DNA of 64,000 nt from Dryocosmus kuriphilus (Eukaryota; Arthropoda; Insecta; Hymenoptera; Cynipidae). Below the pieces are notes generated by a model. The model did no database searches. It saw nothing but the letters and a program-made list of their open reading frames with translations, and was not told the DNA's origin. A program made the position numbers and the translations under genes. Shown in pieces: positions 1 through 11,051 of this stretch (positions within the stretch are counted from its first letter, which is position 1; every line of letters starts with the position of its first letter). Where the stretch lies: contig CM076193.1 of the NCBI GenBank assembly GCA_038277395.1, positions 174,508,711 to 174,572,710 of the forward strand. Reading direction: 5' to 3'.

Positions 1-385
1 GTAATACTAACAATTAAATAAAAAAACATATTCAATGTTCTTTATTTTAAATTTCTTGAAAATTCTAATTTTTTTAAAAGAGATTTTTAGAAAAAGAACT
101 TAGAAACTTGAAAAATTCTATACAATCTTTCTTATTTATAAATTTTTGGACATTTAGAAACAAAAACTTTTGTCAGTATTTTCTAAGTGTTTTCTTCAGC
201 TAAATTAACAAAACTTAAATCGAGCAATTAACCGAAAATCTTTAACATTTTTAAAATCTTATCTTCGTGGTACAGGTGGGATGGTTTTTGGAATTAAGGG
301 TTGGAGCCCAAAGATATGAGTTGGTATTCTCGAGGTGAGCAAAACTAAGAGACTCTATTGAAATGAAATAATTCTGAAAAAGATT
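1..385 (-). other. Gene E intron 1 (distal part), Harbinger-free paralogue
   Basis: No coding potential is visible. Read on the minus strand, the sequence around 260-345 matches gene B intron sequence at about 42030-42075 and 43706-43740: the same phrases around 'atctttgggctccaac' and the 'cacgaagataagac' type motif. Here the two halves are contiguous with a single TTA, whereas in gene B a Harbinger element sits between them. I infer this is the continuation of intron 1 of the minus-strand gene E, whose first exon lies at 7773-7827. Confidence 0.55.
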
Positions 386-1108
386 ACACAGCTCCACAAG
401 AAAAAAAAAATTTTCTGAAGCCCAAGCTAAACCACCATACCCATACGTTTTTGAGGTCGCTGAATCCGAATCCGGGGTCAGTTTGACCCCACCAGATCAG
501 GGTAAGGGTCAATTCAAGGTCAATGTTAAGAAAGCCGTAAGATCGGAGAATACCTCTACTCTAAGACGTATTCAGGGTCGCTGTATCCGAATCCGCAGTC
601 ATTTTGACCCGATAAGGTCAGTATCAAGGTCAAGTTAAGGTTAAGATGAGAAATCATGATCTAATCAGTGTGAATTGTTACTCTAAGACATTTCTGGGGT
701 CACTGAATCTGAATCTAGGGTCATTTTGACTCCATCAGGTGGGGATTAAGGTCATTCTGGGGTCAACAATTAAGAAACCATTGAATTAAAGAAAACCTCT
801 ACTCTCATACATTTCTGGTCGCTTAATCCAAATATAGGATCAATTTGACCTCGTGAGGTCAGGATCAAGGTGATGTTACGGTCTCAAAGTGAGAAAAAAA
901 AACATTTAATCTGGGGAAGCCACTCTTCTGAAACGTTTCTCGGATCGCTTAATCTAATTCTAGGATCATTTTCACCCCATTAGGTGAGGATCAGGGTCAA
1001 ACGAAATTGTTTAATATGCTTTTTGTTAAAATTTCTAAACCGTTGCATAGAATTTCGGAAGTTATCACTAGGTTCACTGTTTCTTGTGATATCTAACCCT
1101 TTTGTCCT
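386..1108 (+). repeat. Left long terminal inverted repeat, copy 1
   Basis: About 720 bp, inverted relative to 3590-4299. It contains several sub-repeats, and AGGTCA-type motifs recur, including TCAAGGTCA at 514-522. Its inner end overlaps the 3' end of the transposase-like coding region, so the stop codon lies inside the TIR. Confidence 0.8.
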
Positions 1109-2912
1109 TAAAAGATCTAAGGAGCGGTTTCTTTTTACGCTTTACTCCGTTCTTGTTACTTTCTCTCTTTAATGACTAGCAGTAATCAGCTATCATATTG
1201 ACATCCCATCGACCTTGGTATCTCATTTCCATTGTTTTTATGTCTTGATGGAACCTCTCCCCTTGCTCCTCCTTAAAATCTCCTAGATTTTTTGGGAAGT
1301 GCTCTATATGTGAGTGCAAATAGTGTAACTTTAGACTCATCAAACACCCCAGCTCCTTATAATACGATATCATTTGAACCACTATTTCTCCGTAGTATTC
1401 ACTTTTATGGTTCCCAAGAAAATTCTCCACAGCATCTTTAAAACCTATCCAGGCTGCTTTTTCCTTGTCATTCATTGTAGAAATGAAGTCACCATCTCTC
1501 ATTAGTTTGCGTATTTGTGGTCTATCGAAGATACCTTGAGTGATTTTTGCATCACTAAGATGAGGAAAAAGTTCTTTAAGTTTTTCGAAGCATTTTCCAG
1601 CTTTATCCAAAGCTTTAACAAATTGCTTCATTAAGCCGAGTTTGATGTGGACAGGTGGAAGCAAAACCTTACTGCAATCAACCAGTGGTTCGTGTAACAT
1701 GTTTGCAGAACCTGCCTGGAGAGAGGTTCTGTCCGTCCATGTTTTTTTAACATAGTGATTTGCGCGATCACTACTGTCCCATAGACACAAAAAGCAAGGA
1801 TGTTTCGTATATCCAGCCTGTTGTCCTAACAATATAGTTAAGATCTTAAAATCGCCGCAAATCAACCTGCTCAGGATATTTAATTGTCTCTAACATGAAT
1901 TTCAATGTACTATATTCTTCCTTTCGTACGGTTGAAAGCCCTATTGGTATTGGAGCATATACATTGGCGTTATGGAGTATTACTACCTTCAGACTTTGCT
2001 TCGAAGAGTCTATGAATATTCTCCATTCGTCACCTTTATATATTCCCGTATGCATTTCATTCAATAATCCTTCCACGTCATTGCAATATACTAATGAAGG
2101 TTCCTGTATCAACGTGAAATAGTTTCTAAAGTTTTCTTCTCTGTTCCGGTAAAATGATACTCTTGTGTCCTTAGATAGCCAGTTGTGTTGTTTCATGAAT
2201 GAAGCTAAATATTCTGCTTTATCCTTAGGTAAACCTAAATCTCTTACACGATCATTCATCTCCTCTTGATTTATAGTTTTTGGAGCCTTGTCTTGATCAC
2301 TAGTTACATAGTTTTGCCTGATTCTACTCTCTCTTTCATCGGTTGAAGATTCCTGTTCTTCAACGTCATCTACATAGCAATCGTTTCGAATTGACATACT
2401 TCCAGGAGAATTGATTGAAGTTTCCAGTTCATGGTCAATGTCATCATTTTTCTCTACTGGTCTTATCAAGTTTGGTGCGTCCGGATATTGAAGATGATGA
2501 ATGTTTTTTCTGTTAATTCCTGTTACATTTGTCATGCAGATATAACAGCCTTCTTCGCATAATGTTTTTCGAGAACATGCAGGTTTCACAAACTTCACTA
2601 CAGATTCTTTTTTTGGAATCATATCTTGTCATCATAGTGTAACAAGCACTACATACTTCGTGTGGAGTCCACTTTTTATCTTGGTTAGCAACACCAATCC
2701 CAAAAAAATCCTTGTAAATTCTCTTGATATTATTTGATATTGGTCTCCTTTTAGCTGCAATGTAATACTTGGCACATATGTAACAAAATGCATTAGGAAT
2801 TTTTGTTGCAAGAATGTTCAGATGAAGAACTTCTCGGGTTTGTTTCTAACAAAGACCTTGAAGGCTTTTTATTAAAAACTGTTTTATGTTTGTGTTTTAT
2901 TTTAGGTACCAT
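1074..2912 (-). pseudogene. Transposase-like pseudogene of long-TIR element (copy 1)
   Basis: This is the counterpart of the intact 613-codon ORF at 11052-12893. The start lies at 2912 (ATGGTACCTAAAAT on the minus strand), and the frame corresponding to the normal stop ends at 1074. It is broken by a frameshift near 1846-1865, at least one frame change upstream of 2622, and a TAG replacing the Trp of the DYCW motif at about 1176. It still carries motifs of the family: FIDSSKQSLK, CGDFK, CFLCLWDS, PVHIKLGLMK and EEQGERFHQD. Near the N-terminus this copy retains a CYIC cysteine pair where the longer-reading copy has CYIY, so neither copy is the unchanged ancestor. Similar proteins occur in arthropods and cnidarians as uncharacterised families; a DDE transposase role is inference. 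Confidence 0.8.
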
Positions 2913-3589
2913 GAAAAATTACGAAGACCCACGCATTAGGGATCCTGGATCGATCGCAGGTGAGTCCGCCATCCTGGGGGTGATAACTCTCATACCTCCA
3001 CAGGTCTAAGTATGAGAGCTTTCTCACTTTGACCAGGACAATGTCAACTCGTCGTCAGACACGCTAGGGCTTCATCCTCGCACCCTAATGCCCCCCTGCA
3101 AGGCAGCGCGCCACACTGGCTTCGATACCACATTGGACTGGTAAGCGAATCATTCTACACATCTCCTTTCGAAGCAGTTGTCATCGTCCCAGTATCCCTC
3201 GCGGTAGCAAGATTTTGAATTTCTGCGGAAATATCGGACTGTCATTGCAGGAATTGAGTTATTTGCTCAGAAACTAAAGTTGAGCTTATCAGTGACGCTA
3301 CACTAAGTCCTTTGATCATAACCAAAATGTTCGAGCATGTTGAGGATTGCCCTCTAAGTGGCAAGCGTAAATGGAATTGCGCTCAAGAAACTGTTTAATG
3401 TTTTATCTCTAATGCCAATGTGCGTACTCCAGAGGATCATGCTCGGAAACTTGATTCACGTGTGTTAACCGTACTTTAGGGGAGCATCGTTGGTCCATAA
3501 AATATCGCTTCTGTTGTCACAACTGCCCATGCAAAAGAATAACGGCAACCCTGACCTGATAACGTCAAATACACCATTGCTTCGGAATC

Positions 3590-4299
3590 ATACACAAAAA
3601 GGACAAAAGGGTTAGATAACTAAAAAAGCACTAAATCAAGTGATAACTTTCGAAATTCAATGTAACGATTCAGAAGTTGTAACCAAAATCATTTTAAACA
3701 ATTTCTTTTGACCCTGATCCTTACCTGATGTGGTAAAAATGACTCCAGAATCAGATTAAGCGACCTCAGAAACGTTTTAGAAGAGTGGCTTTCTCAGATT
3801 GAATATTTGTTCTCTTTTTTAGAATGTAACATGACCCTGGAATTATCCCATATTTGGATTCAGCGACCACAAAAACGTATAAGAGTTGAGCTTTTCTCTA
3901 ATTAAATGTTTTTTTAATTGTTAAACTTAGAACGACCTTAATCCCCACCTGATGGAGTCAAAATGACCCTGGATTCAAATTCATCGACCCCAGAAACGTC
4001 TTAGAGTAACAATTCACACTGATTAGATCATTATTTCTCACCTTGACCTTGACTTGACCTTGATAGTGACTTTATCGGGTCAAAATGACCCCGGATTCGG
4101 ATGCAGCAACCCTGAATACGTCTTAGAGTAGAGGTTTTCTCCGATCTAACGGTTTCCTTGACTTTTACCTTGAATTGACCTTTATGCTGACCTGATGGGG
4201 TCAAACTGACTCCGGATTCGGATTCAGCGACCTCAAAAATGAATGAGTATGGTGGTTTAGCTTAGGCTTCAGAAATTTTTTTTTTTTGTGGGGCTATGT
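3590..4299 (-). repeat. Right long terminal inverted repeat, copy 1
   Basis: Inverted partner of 386-1108 with the same order of sub-repeats. It ends in a T-tract followed by GTGGGGCTATGT. About 680 bp between it and the transposase start at 2912 hold conserved non-coding sequence, also seen at 10370-11050, that probably carries the promoter. Confidence 0.8.
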
Positions 4300-4360
4300 T
4301 ATTTTTAGTATGAAAAGAGATTTTTGGCCAAAGATATTATCTGTTCTCTGTCACAGCATA

Positions 4361-5686
4361 TACGAGGGCCTACCCAAAAGAAACCGAACTACTTCTGTAC
4401 AGAGTTATTATCTTGATTTTTCTACAAAAAACATTTAATCTCCTTCAAAGTACTCTCCATTGGAGACAATACACTTATCTAATCTTTTATTCCATTGTTC
4501 GAAACATTTTTTAAATTCCTCTTTTGTGATGCTTAACAGCGCCTCCGTCGTTTTTTCCTTCACTTCAGCTACGTCCGCAAAACGCTTTCCTTTCATGCCC
4601 CTTTTCATTCGGGGGAATAAAAAAAAGTCACAGGGGGCTAAATCGGGTGAATAGGGTGGGTGAGGAACAGTGGCCATGCTATTTTTGGTCAAAAATCGGC
4701 GCACAGAAAGAGCTGTGTGAGCAGGGGCGTTGTCGTGGTGGAAAAACGAGTCCCCCGACTGCCACAAATCAGGCCTTTTCCGTCATAAACTGTTGCGCAA
4801 TCTTTTCAAGACTTCCAGGTAAAATGCCTGATTAACTGTCTGATCCGGTGGAACAAATTCTGAATGGACGACTCCTCTCACATCGAAAAAACAAATGAGC
4901 ATCGTCTTAATGTTTGACCTCACCTGACGAGCTTTTTTAGGGCGAGGCGAATTTTGAGTCTTCCATTGACTTAACTGTTGCTTAGTTTCAGGATCGTATC
5001 CATAACACCACGATTCGTCACCTGTTATGACCTTGGAAAAAAAGTTTGGATCATTTTGGAATTCCTCCTTCAAAGCAGAGCATGCTTGCACGCGGCCTTG
5101 TTTTTGCTCTGCAGTCAGCAGTCGAGGAACAAATTTTGCAGCCACCCTTCTCATCCCCAAATCTTCACTTAGAATTCTCTGTACTGAACTCCAACTCACG
5201 CCAGATTTCTCCACAACTTCTTCGATGGTCCTTCATCGATCTTCCAGGATGATTTCACGAATTTTTTCAACATTTTCGTCGGTTCGGGCCGTCGAAGGAC
5301 GTCCAGAGCGAGGTTGATCGTCAATTGACATTTCCCCACTTTTAAAACGAAAAACCACTCGAACACTTGAGTTTTTCCCATAGCATCATCCTTGTAGGCC
5401 GTTTTTAATATTTGAAGAGTTTCTGTGCCCGTTTTCCCGAGCAGGAAGCAAAACCTCACGTTGGCACGCTGATCACGAAAATCAACCATCACAAAAATCG
5501 ACGAGCGCGCAAAGCAACAGTCACAAAAAAAATTACACACACCAAATGCAACCTTACACAGTGATAGCAGTTGGCATACTAACTGGTGAAAAGTGCCTCT
5601 ACACGCACCTACCGGCAAAAACTCGGTACTACAACAACTCCGCTCCCCACAACATCAGTTCGGTTTCTTTTGGGTAGGACCTCGTA
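4361..5686 (-). mobile_element. Mariner element 1 (full length, dead)
   Basis: The element is flanked by TA on both sides and has 27-bp terminal inverted repeats differing at one position (CGAGGGCCTACCCAAAAGAA... versus CGAGGTCCTACCCAAAAGAA...). The distance between the TA dinucleotides gives an element of about 1.32 kb, the standard mariner size. It lies inside the presumed first intron of gene E. Confidence 0.95.
4435..5489 (-). pseudogene. Mariner transposase pseudogene (DD34D type)
   Basis: The frame starts MVDFRDQRANVRFCFLLGKT at 5489 and ends GEYFEGD at 4435, about 351 codons, the normal length for a mariner transposase. The N-terminal helix-turn-helix part is followed by the catalytic domain, with visible aspartates in TGDESWCYG, HHDNAPAH and YSPDLAPCDFFLFP. 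It is inactivated by a frameshift near 5350 (after QVFEWF) and by two in-frame TGA codons, at about 5232 and 4783, both at positions where Arg (CGA) is expected. Classification as mariner is firm; I do not assign a subfamily. Confidence 0.93.
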
Positions 5687-6400
5687 TGCCGTTGAACAAA
5701 TATGTCTTAATAAATTAAAGATATTTACGTATGATCACAGCTTGAACGAAGATTCCAACAAATCAAATTTTTACTGGTCGACCTTTATGTCTGCCAAAGC
5801 TACAATAAAATTGTACTCGCCGGAAACTCGAAAATGCGTAAAATGATTGTCCAAAGGTTTTAGTAAATTAAAATTTTTAAACTAACAAAGTTAATTTTTT
5901 TATTCTATAAACTTGTAGAGAGTAACACAATAAACGTTTTCTCTATATGCAATTTTATCCGATGATTACCTTTAATACTAAAAATGGAAAACCAAGAAAT
6001 GTCAACTTCAAATCAATATGTTTTTACGACATAAGTCGTCATATATTGGTCAAATATTATGGAAACAGTTTAAAGCTTGGTACACATACACAGCATACTC
6101 GAGGAATACCTACAAAATAATGAAAAATTTGGAAAAGACCTTTTTAATAAATAGTGTTCAGTTGCAAATCAAGAACGGTTAGTTACCAAGTCTTTCTAGT
6201 TTCGTTGACAAAAAGTGTCGAGGGAGCCTCAGAGTTGAACTTTGTTTTAGTCTGAAGATCCATCGATACTTTGTGCCAGCGAATCTGGAAAAACGTGATT
6301 ACTGAAATGTCTTGATTTTCATTTAAATGTTATTTTAAAAAAATATAATTTTCAACATTCTCATTAGCTCGCAGACATACCTGGAATATAATGTGAAAGG
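5687..6400 (-). other. Gene E intron 1 segment
   Basis: AT-rich and non-coding. The part around 5990-6390, read on the minus strand, matches 27030-27260 (gene A intron) and, inverted, 38468-38740 (gene B intron). Shared phrases include 'actttgtgcc' and 'catttaaatg'. This supports a common intron for the paralogous genes, interrupted here by mariner insertions on both sides. Confidence 0.5.
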
Positions 6401-7464
6401 GGCCTGTCCGGAAAGTGTCCGGAATACTTTCATGCATCCAGCCTGGTGTTATTATTTATCATCTGGTGAGGGGTATCCTTCAAAGTAGTCCCTATTTGAT
6501 TGAACGACGCGCTCCCAGCGGTGTTTCCACTTTCTGAAGCAGTCCTGGAAGTCAGTTTTCGAAATATCCTTTTGTGCACTCGTCATATTTGCTTGAATCG
6601 TCTCTATGTCCTCAAACCGGTATCCTTTGAGTAGAGTTTTCAATTTTGTAAAAAGCCAAGTGTCACGGAGAGCTATGTCGGAAGTGTGGGGAGGCTGGTG
6701 AAGCTTTAGGACCTTGTGCTTTGTCAAATATTGCTGCACAAGGTTCACTGAATGCGCTGGCGCATTAACGTAGTGAAGAAGCCAGTCACCGATGGACCAG
6801 AGCTGAGGCCGTTTTCTTCTAATTGCGTCACGCAATCTTTTCAGAACTTCGCTAAAAACTTCTTTATTGATTGTCTGACATGTAACAGCGTATTTGTGGT
6901 GCACAATGCCTTCATAATCGAAAAAAACCTTCAAGATATACTTGACATTGCTCGGACTTTGACGTGCTTCTTTCGGTCGTGGCTCGGATGGAAGCTTCCA
7001 CTCTGGAGAATGTTGTTTTGTTTCGAGATCATACCCATAACGCCACGATTCATCACTAATAATAATCTTTTTAGTGCATCTTCATCATCAGAAATCATTT
7101 CCAAGTTTTCCCCAGCGACTTCAAAGCGAGGCTTGTACCACTCATATATCTGACTTTTACCCATTCAGTCATCTCCAAAGGCCTTTTGCATCATTTCAAC
7201 CGTTTCCACACAATTCTTTTCAAGTTCAAGGCAAAACTTGATTAAAAACTTTTTCGGTTATTTTGAGCAACAAACAAATCCGCCGAACGCCAACAAGACT
7301 CCATACAAAAGCGACGCTTTGTGCGAACTAGGGCGTCTCAACAAAAGCTACGGCATAAAAGGAAGTTCCTGAAGAGTTGCAGTTTACAATGGTACCCGGT
7401 AGAGGGCACCTGAACGTTCTGGCGCGGAGATTCAAAGGTATTCCGGATACTTCTCGGGCATACG
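6401..7464 (-). mobile_element. Mariner element 2 (internally deleted)
   Basis: Imperfect inverted ends are seen: GGCCTGTCCGGAAAGTGTCC at the left and the complement of GTATTCCGGATACTTCTCGG at the right. The length, about 1.06 kb, is short of a full mariner because of an internal deletion in the transposase region. It belongs to a different family from the copies at 4361, 14266 and 27975. Confidence 0.75.
6452..7250 (-). pseudogene. Mariner transposase pseudogene, internally deleted
   Basis: The N-terminal part reads KFLIKFCLELEKNCVET...AFGDD, then TGA where Cys is expected, then MGKSQIYEWYK. After a deletion it resumes at ISDESWRYGYD, the first catalytic Asp region, and continues through KVFFDYEGIVHHKYA to DYFEGYPSP. 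The second catalytic Asp is lost: HDNAPAH has become HYVNAPAH. The third block reads TSDIALRDTWLF. Frame changes occur near 7100 and 6934. It is non-functional. The exact original start is uncertain. Confidence 0.85.
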
Positions 7465-7772
7465 TCGTATTTGTACCACATGTGGACAATACTTTTATTG
7501 ACACGGCCTCATTTTGGAGTTGTGAAAAGTTTTGTAAAAATACAGAAACTTCAAAGGTTTCAAGTTTTATGTGAACATAAACAGTGATACGTTTTAAATT
7601 CCATTTCTTAACAATGCCAGCATTCTGGATTCCACCAGAATAAATACTAATTACGTTCGTACTCATTTCGGGTTAATTATTAATTTAGATATAGTTGAAA
7701 AAGGAGCAATTGGTATAGAATCGGGATTGTATAAGATAAACTGTTATAGATATATTAAATCACCATATTTAC
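7465..7772 (-). other. Gene E intron 1, proximal part
   Basis: Non-coding and AT-rich. On the minus strand it runs directly from the exon 1 splice donor. It matches the starts of intron 1 at 27300-27507 (minus) and 36119-36430 (plus), including the phrase 'gagtacgaacgtaat' and its variants. Confidence 0.55.
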
Positions 7773-7827
7773 CTAGAGTATTACAGGCAACCGCCAATGA
7801 TATGACCACAGAATAAACCACTCTCAT
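7773..7827 (-). CDS. Gene E exon 1: signal-peptide exon (partial gene)
   Basis: The 55 coding nt begin with ATG after 'ggcaaaa' and end in phase 1 before a GTAAATATGG donor. The predicted residues MRVVYSVVISLAVACNTL have the form of a secretory signal peptide: Met-Arg followed by a hydrophobic core ending in small residues. The exon has exactly the same length, phase and layout as exons at 27508-27562, 36064-36118 and 62690-62744. A TATA box and initiator lie upstream. No exon 2 of this gene is visible in the 7.7 kb to its left, which is filled with intron paralogue and transposons, so the gene probably continues off the window's left edge. Function unknown; secretion is inferred only from the signal peptide. 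Confidence 0.65.
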
Positions 7828-7846
7828 TTTTGCCAATCAGGGTATA

Positions 7847-7886
7847 AACTGACTAATGTACTAATGAAGTAATTCGCTTATATATA
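7847..7886 (-). promoter_or_regulatory. Gene E core promoter (TATA + Inr)
   Basis: On the minus strand TATATATAAG (7877-7886) lies about 30 bp upstream of TCAGTT (7847-7852), a match to the arthropod initiator. The ATG follows about 20 bp later. The arrangement is repeated at the other three paralogues. Confidence 0.6.
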
Positions 7887-8055
7887 CATAATACAGACGT
7901 TATCTCGTTAATTATCGTCGATTATATTTCTGAGATATTTTAATTTGATATGCTTGTTTCAAGCAGAAAACATTGGTTCCACAGTTTGTTCAAACAGATG
8001 TCACCTAGTTACTATTTACATAACCGTTTATGTTCTAGAGGAATCCGATATATAT
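7887..8055 (-). other. Gene E 5' flank shared with paralogues
   Basis: Matches the 5' flank of gene B (about 35890-36000) nearly throughout, for example 'gcttgtttcaagcag' and its inverse. The match breaks down near 8050. Confidence 0.5.
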
Positions 8056-8720
8056 ATTGAGACCTTCAGATTAGATTTAGAACGCTATAAATAGGCAATG
8101 CGTCCGACGTAGATGCCGGAGACCTCGACTATAGTCTATTATTAAGGACAGTCGCGAAAGCGCAAGACACAACACTCCCACTCATGTGCTGAGGGGAAAA
8201 AAGAAGAGATGGCGGTTATAGCGAAGTCATAATGCTCTCCATTCATCCCCCACCGTCTGGGTTATTTCGGACGCGGGTAGAGAGTGGGGACTGGACGATT
8301 CCGAGTCGCCCACTGCAACTGTCCCAATCCGAATCAGTCTCTATTTAACCCGCCCAACCTTCAACCCGAGTCACTTTTGACTACCTTACCAATTAAAATG
8401 ACAGTGTGCTACCCACTCACCATCTTTTCCTGGACACCTCTCTCTCTCGCCGTGTCTCCAGGCGGCTATATCACCTACTTCTCGGGTAACCCGCGACATT
8501 TTTCGTCGTTTTGTGACATTAGGTCCTCTACATTTCCTCGTAAGATGGAAAATAAAGCCTCTTCTTTATATGAAATAATATGCATTCGTCTTTGATATCA
8601 CCCAAATCTCTCGCCGTTCCAAGTCCTTAATCCCATCCCAGTTTGCGAACCCCACCGCAAACCTGGCACCCCATGTTGCGCGCAAAATATAGCGGGAATA
8701 CCATATTGGGGTAGGGAAGA
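8056..8720 (+). other. LTR-like segment, uncertain
   Basis: GC-richer than its surroundings. It contains a TATA-type sequence (TATAAATAG at about 8087) and, some 470 bp later, AATAAAGCC followed by a short T-rich tract, the order expected in an LTR promoter-to-polyadenylation unit. I could not define TG...CA ends or a target duplication. The 103-codon ORF at 8284-8595 resembles nothing I know and is not called as a gene. Confidence 0.3.
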
Positions 8721-8959
8721 AGAAGAGTGGCTGTCGAGTACTCGTGGTGTAGTGATTGAGCGTCAGTTGAAATTGACTGCGGTCAGGGGAATCAAATTCT
8801 TAGCTGGAAAGGGGAAAGCCATGTGACGTGTACCATAAAGAACGTAACACTCTCTCGGAAGAGCCTTCAGCTCTTAAATTAGTCAACTCCAGGAGATCTT
8901 CCTTCCCTTTTGTAAGTCTTAGGTAGCGAATTAAGAGAGAGTAAAGAACTGGGAGAGGA

Positions 8960-9315
8960 TATTGCTCTGGAATAAAAGGTTCACGTTTTATCTCTAATAG
9001 GGATATATCTCGTGGAGTGAATCACTAGACTTTGATCGAAGAAAGGTTATCTTGGTGGAAAAAAATATTTAGGTTTTATCTCTGATCGGGATGCATTTCG
9101 GGTGTCTGTTAAATTATCCTAATAAACAAAATTAATTAGAGAAAGAGTATCGATGTGGAATAGGCATCTTGCTACTTACCTCTGCCGCTGATGCATTTCT
9201 TTAATAAAACAACTAGGATACAACCACAGAAACGGTCTTGCTTGTGGAATAAGAAGCTTAATTGATATCTCTAACAAGCATTTGCTTCTTGGGTTGAATC
9301 TTGGAGCTAAGAAAA
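8960..9315 (+). repeat. Degenerate tandem repeat, four units
   Basis: Four diverged units start near 8970, 9052, 9150 and 9242. Each has the order 'gtggaataa...', then a stretch like 'ttttatctct', then 'gggatgcatttc'. The spacing is irregular, about 80-98 bp. Function unknown. Confidence 0.5.
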
Positions 9316-9663
9316 GTGTAAGAGTGTTGATTGAGAAGGCTAACAAAAGAATCTCGTCTTTGACGAGAATGATCCTTATATTATAAAATATTGAATGTAG
9401 ACTAGGCTCGTAATCCTCAAGTTACTTAATTATAATAAAGAAATAACAAACCTCCGACTACCATATTATTAGATATAAATTTAAGGAGTATAATAGTAAC
9501 TCAGCGTATATTGTATGATATTAACAAAGCAGAGAAATCCGTTGATTGAGGGAAGATTTACAAACAATCCCCGCCTGAATAAAAAAGGTTCATACACTTG
9601 AAATACTGATCGAAAAGAAATCAAAGTAATTTTACGGATTAAGAGATAAAGTTAAAACAAACA
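9316..9663. other. AT-rich spacer
   Basis: No ORF, repeat or motif that I can support; it ends at the left boundary of the second long-TIR transposon. Confidence 0.5.
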
Positions 9664-10360
9664 ACACAACCCCCCACAAAAAAAAAATTTTCTGAAGCCC
9701 AAGCTGAACCACCATACCCATACGTTTTTGAGGTCGCTGAATCCGAATCCGGGGTTAGTTTGACCCCATCAGGTCAGAATAAAGGTCAATTCAAGGTCAA
9801 AGTAAAGAAAACCGTTAGATCGGAGAAAACCTCGACTCTAAGACGTTTTCAGGGTCGCTAAATCCTAATCCGGGGTCATTTTGCCCCGATAAGGTCAGTA
9901 TCAAGGTCAATTCAAGATCAAGATAAGAAATGATGATCTAATCAGAGTGAATTGTTACTCTAAGACGCTTCTGGGGTCGCTGAATCTGAATCCAGGGTCA
10001 TTTTGACTCAATCGGGTGGGTCCTAAGGTCATTCTAAGTTTAACAATTAAAAAAGCATTTAATTAGAGAAAACCTCTACTCTTATACGTTTTTGTGGTCG
10101 CTGGATCCAAATATGGAATAATTCAAGGCTCATGTTAAATTCTAAAAAAGAGAAAAAATATTGAATCTGAGAAAGCCACTCTTCTAAAACTTTTCTGAGG
10201 TCGCTTAATCTGATTCTGGAGTGATTTCCATCACATCAGGTAAGGATCAGTGTCAAAAGAAATTGTTTAAAATGATTTTGGTTACAATTTCTGAATCGTT
10301 ACATTGAATTTCGAAAGTTATCACTTGATTTGTTGTTTTTTTAGTTATTTAACCCTTTTG
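9664..10360 (+). repeat. Left long TIR, copy 2
   Basis: About 700 bp, inverted relative to 12850-13449. The diverged sub-repeats contain 'ggtcgctgaatc' cores and TCAAGGTCA motifs, for example at 9791-9799 and 9901-9909. Confidence 0.8.
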
Positions 10361-11051
10361 TCCTTTTTGTTTATGATTCCGAAGCAATGGTGTATTTGAC
10401 GTTATCAGATCAGCGTTGACGTTACTCTTTTTCATGGGCAGTTGTGACAACAGAAGCGATATTTCATGAACCAACGATGCTCCCCTAAACTACGGTTAAC
10501 AGATGTGGATCAAGTTTCCGAGTACGATCCCTCGGAGTACGCACATTGGCGTCAGAGATAAAACATTAAACAGTTTCTTGCGCGCAATTCCATTTACGCT
10601 TACCAATTACAGGGCAATCTTGAACATGCTCGAATATTTTGGTTATGATCAGAGGACGTAGTGTAGCGTCACTGATAAGCTCAACTGTAGTTTCTGAGCA
10701 AATAACTCAATTTCTGCAATCATAGTCCGATATTTCCGTAGAAATTCAAAATCCTGTCACCGTGAGGGATACTGGGAGGATGACAACTGCTTTGAAAGGA
10801 GATGTGTAGAATGATTCGCTTTCCAGTCCAATGTGATATCGGAGCCAGCGTGGCGCGCTGCCTTGCAGGGGGGCATTTGGGTGCGAGGATGAAGCCGTAG
10901 CATATCTGACGACGAGTTGACATTGTTCTTGTCAAATTCAGAAAGCTCTCATACTTAGATCTGGGGAGGTATGAGAGTTATCACCCTCAGGATGGCGGAC
11001 TCACCTGCGATCCGTCCAGGATCCCTAATGCGTGAGTCTTCGTAATTTTTC

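Larger units (their letters stand above)
386..4299 (-). mobile_element. Long-TIR DNA transposon, copy 1 (decayed)
   Basis: A 3.9-kb element bounded by inverted ends (ACACAGCTCCACAAG at the left; the complement, ending GGGGCTATGT, at the right). Its long terminal inverted repeats run about 386-1108 and 3590-4299. Each TIR is built of diverged sub-repeats of roughly 110-130 bp around a core like 'ggtcgctgaatccgaatc' and 'ggtcattttgacc'. The interior holds a broken transposase-like gene on the minus strand. The element is homologous, in opposite orientation, to copies at 9664-13449 and 63169-64000. No convincing target-site duplication was found. Confidence 0.85.

Noticed and set aside
8284..8595. 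103-codon ORF as a gene
   Set aside because: No domain, no paralogue, no splice or promoter support beyond the LTR-like context.
8725..8790. tRNA-like sequence (TGGTGTAGTGA followed by a weak B box)
   Set aside because: The B box match is poor and no cloverleaf pairing is evident.
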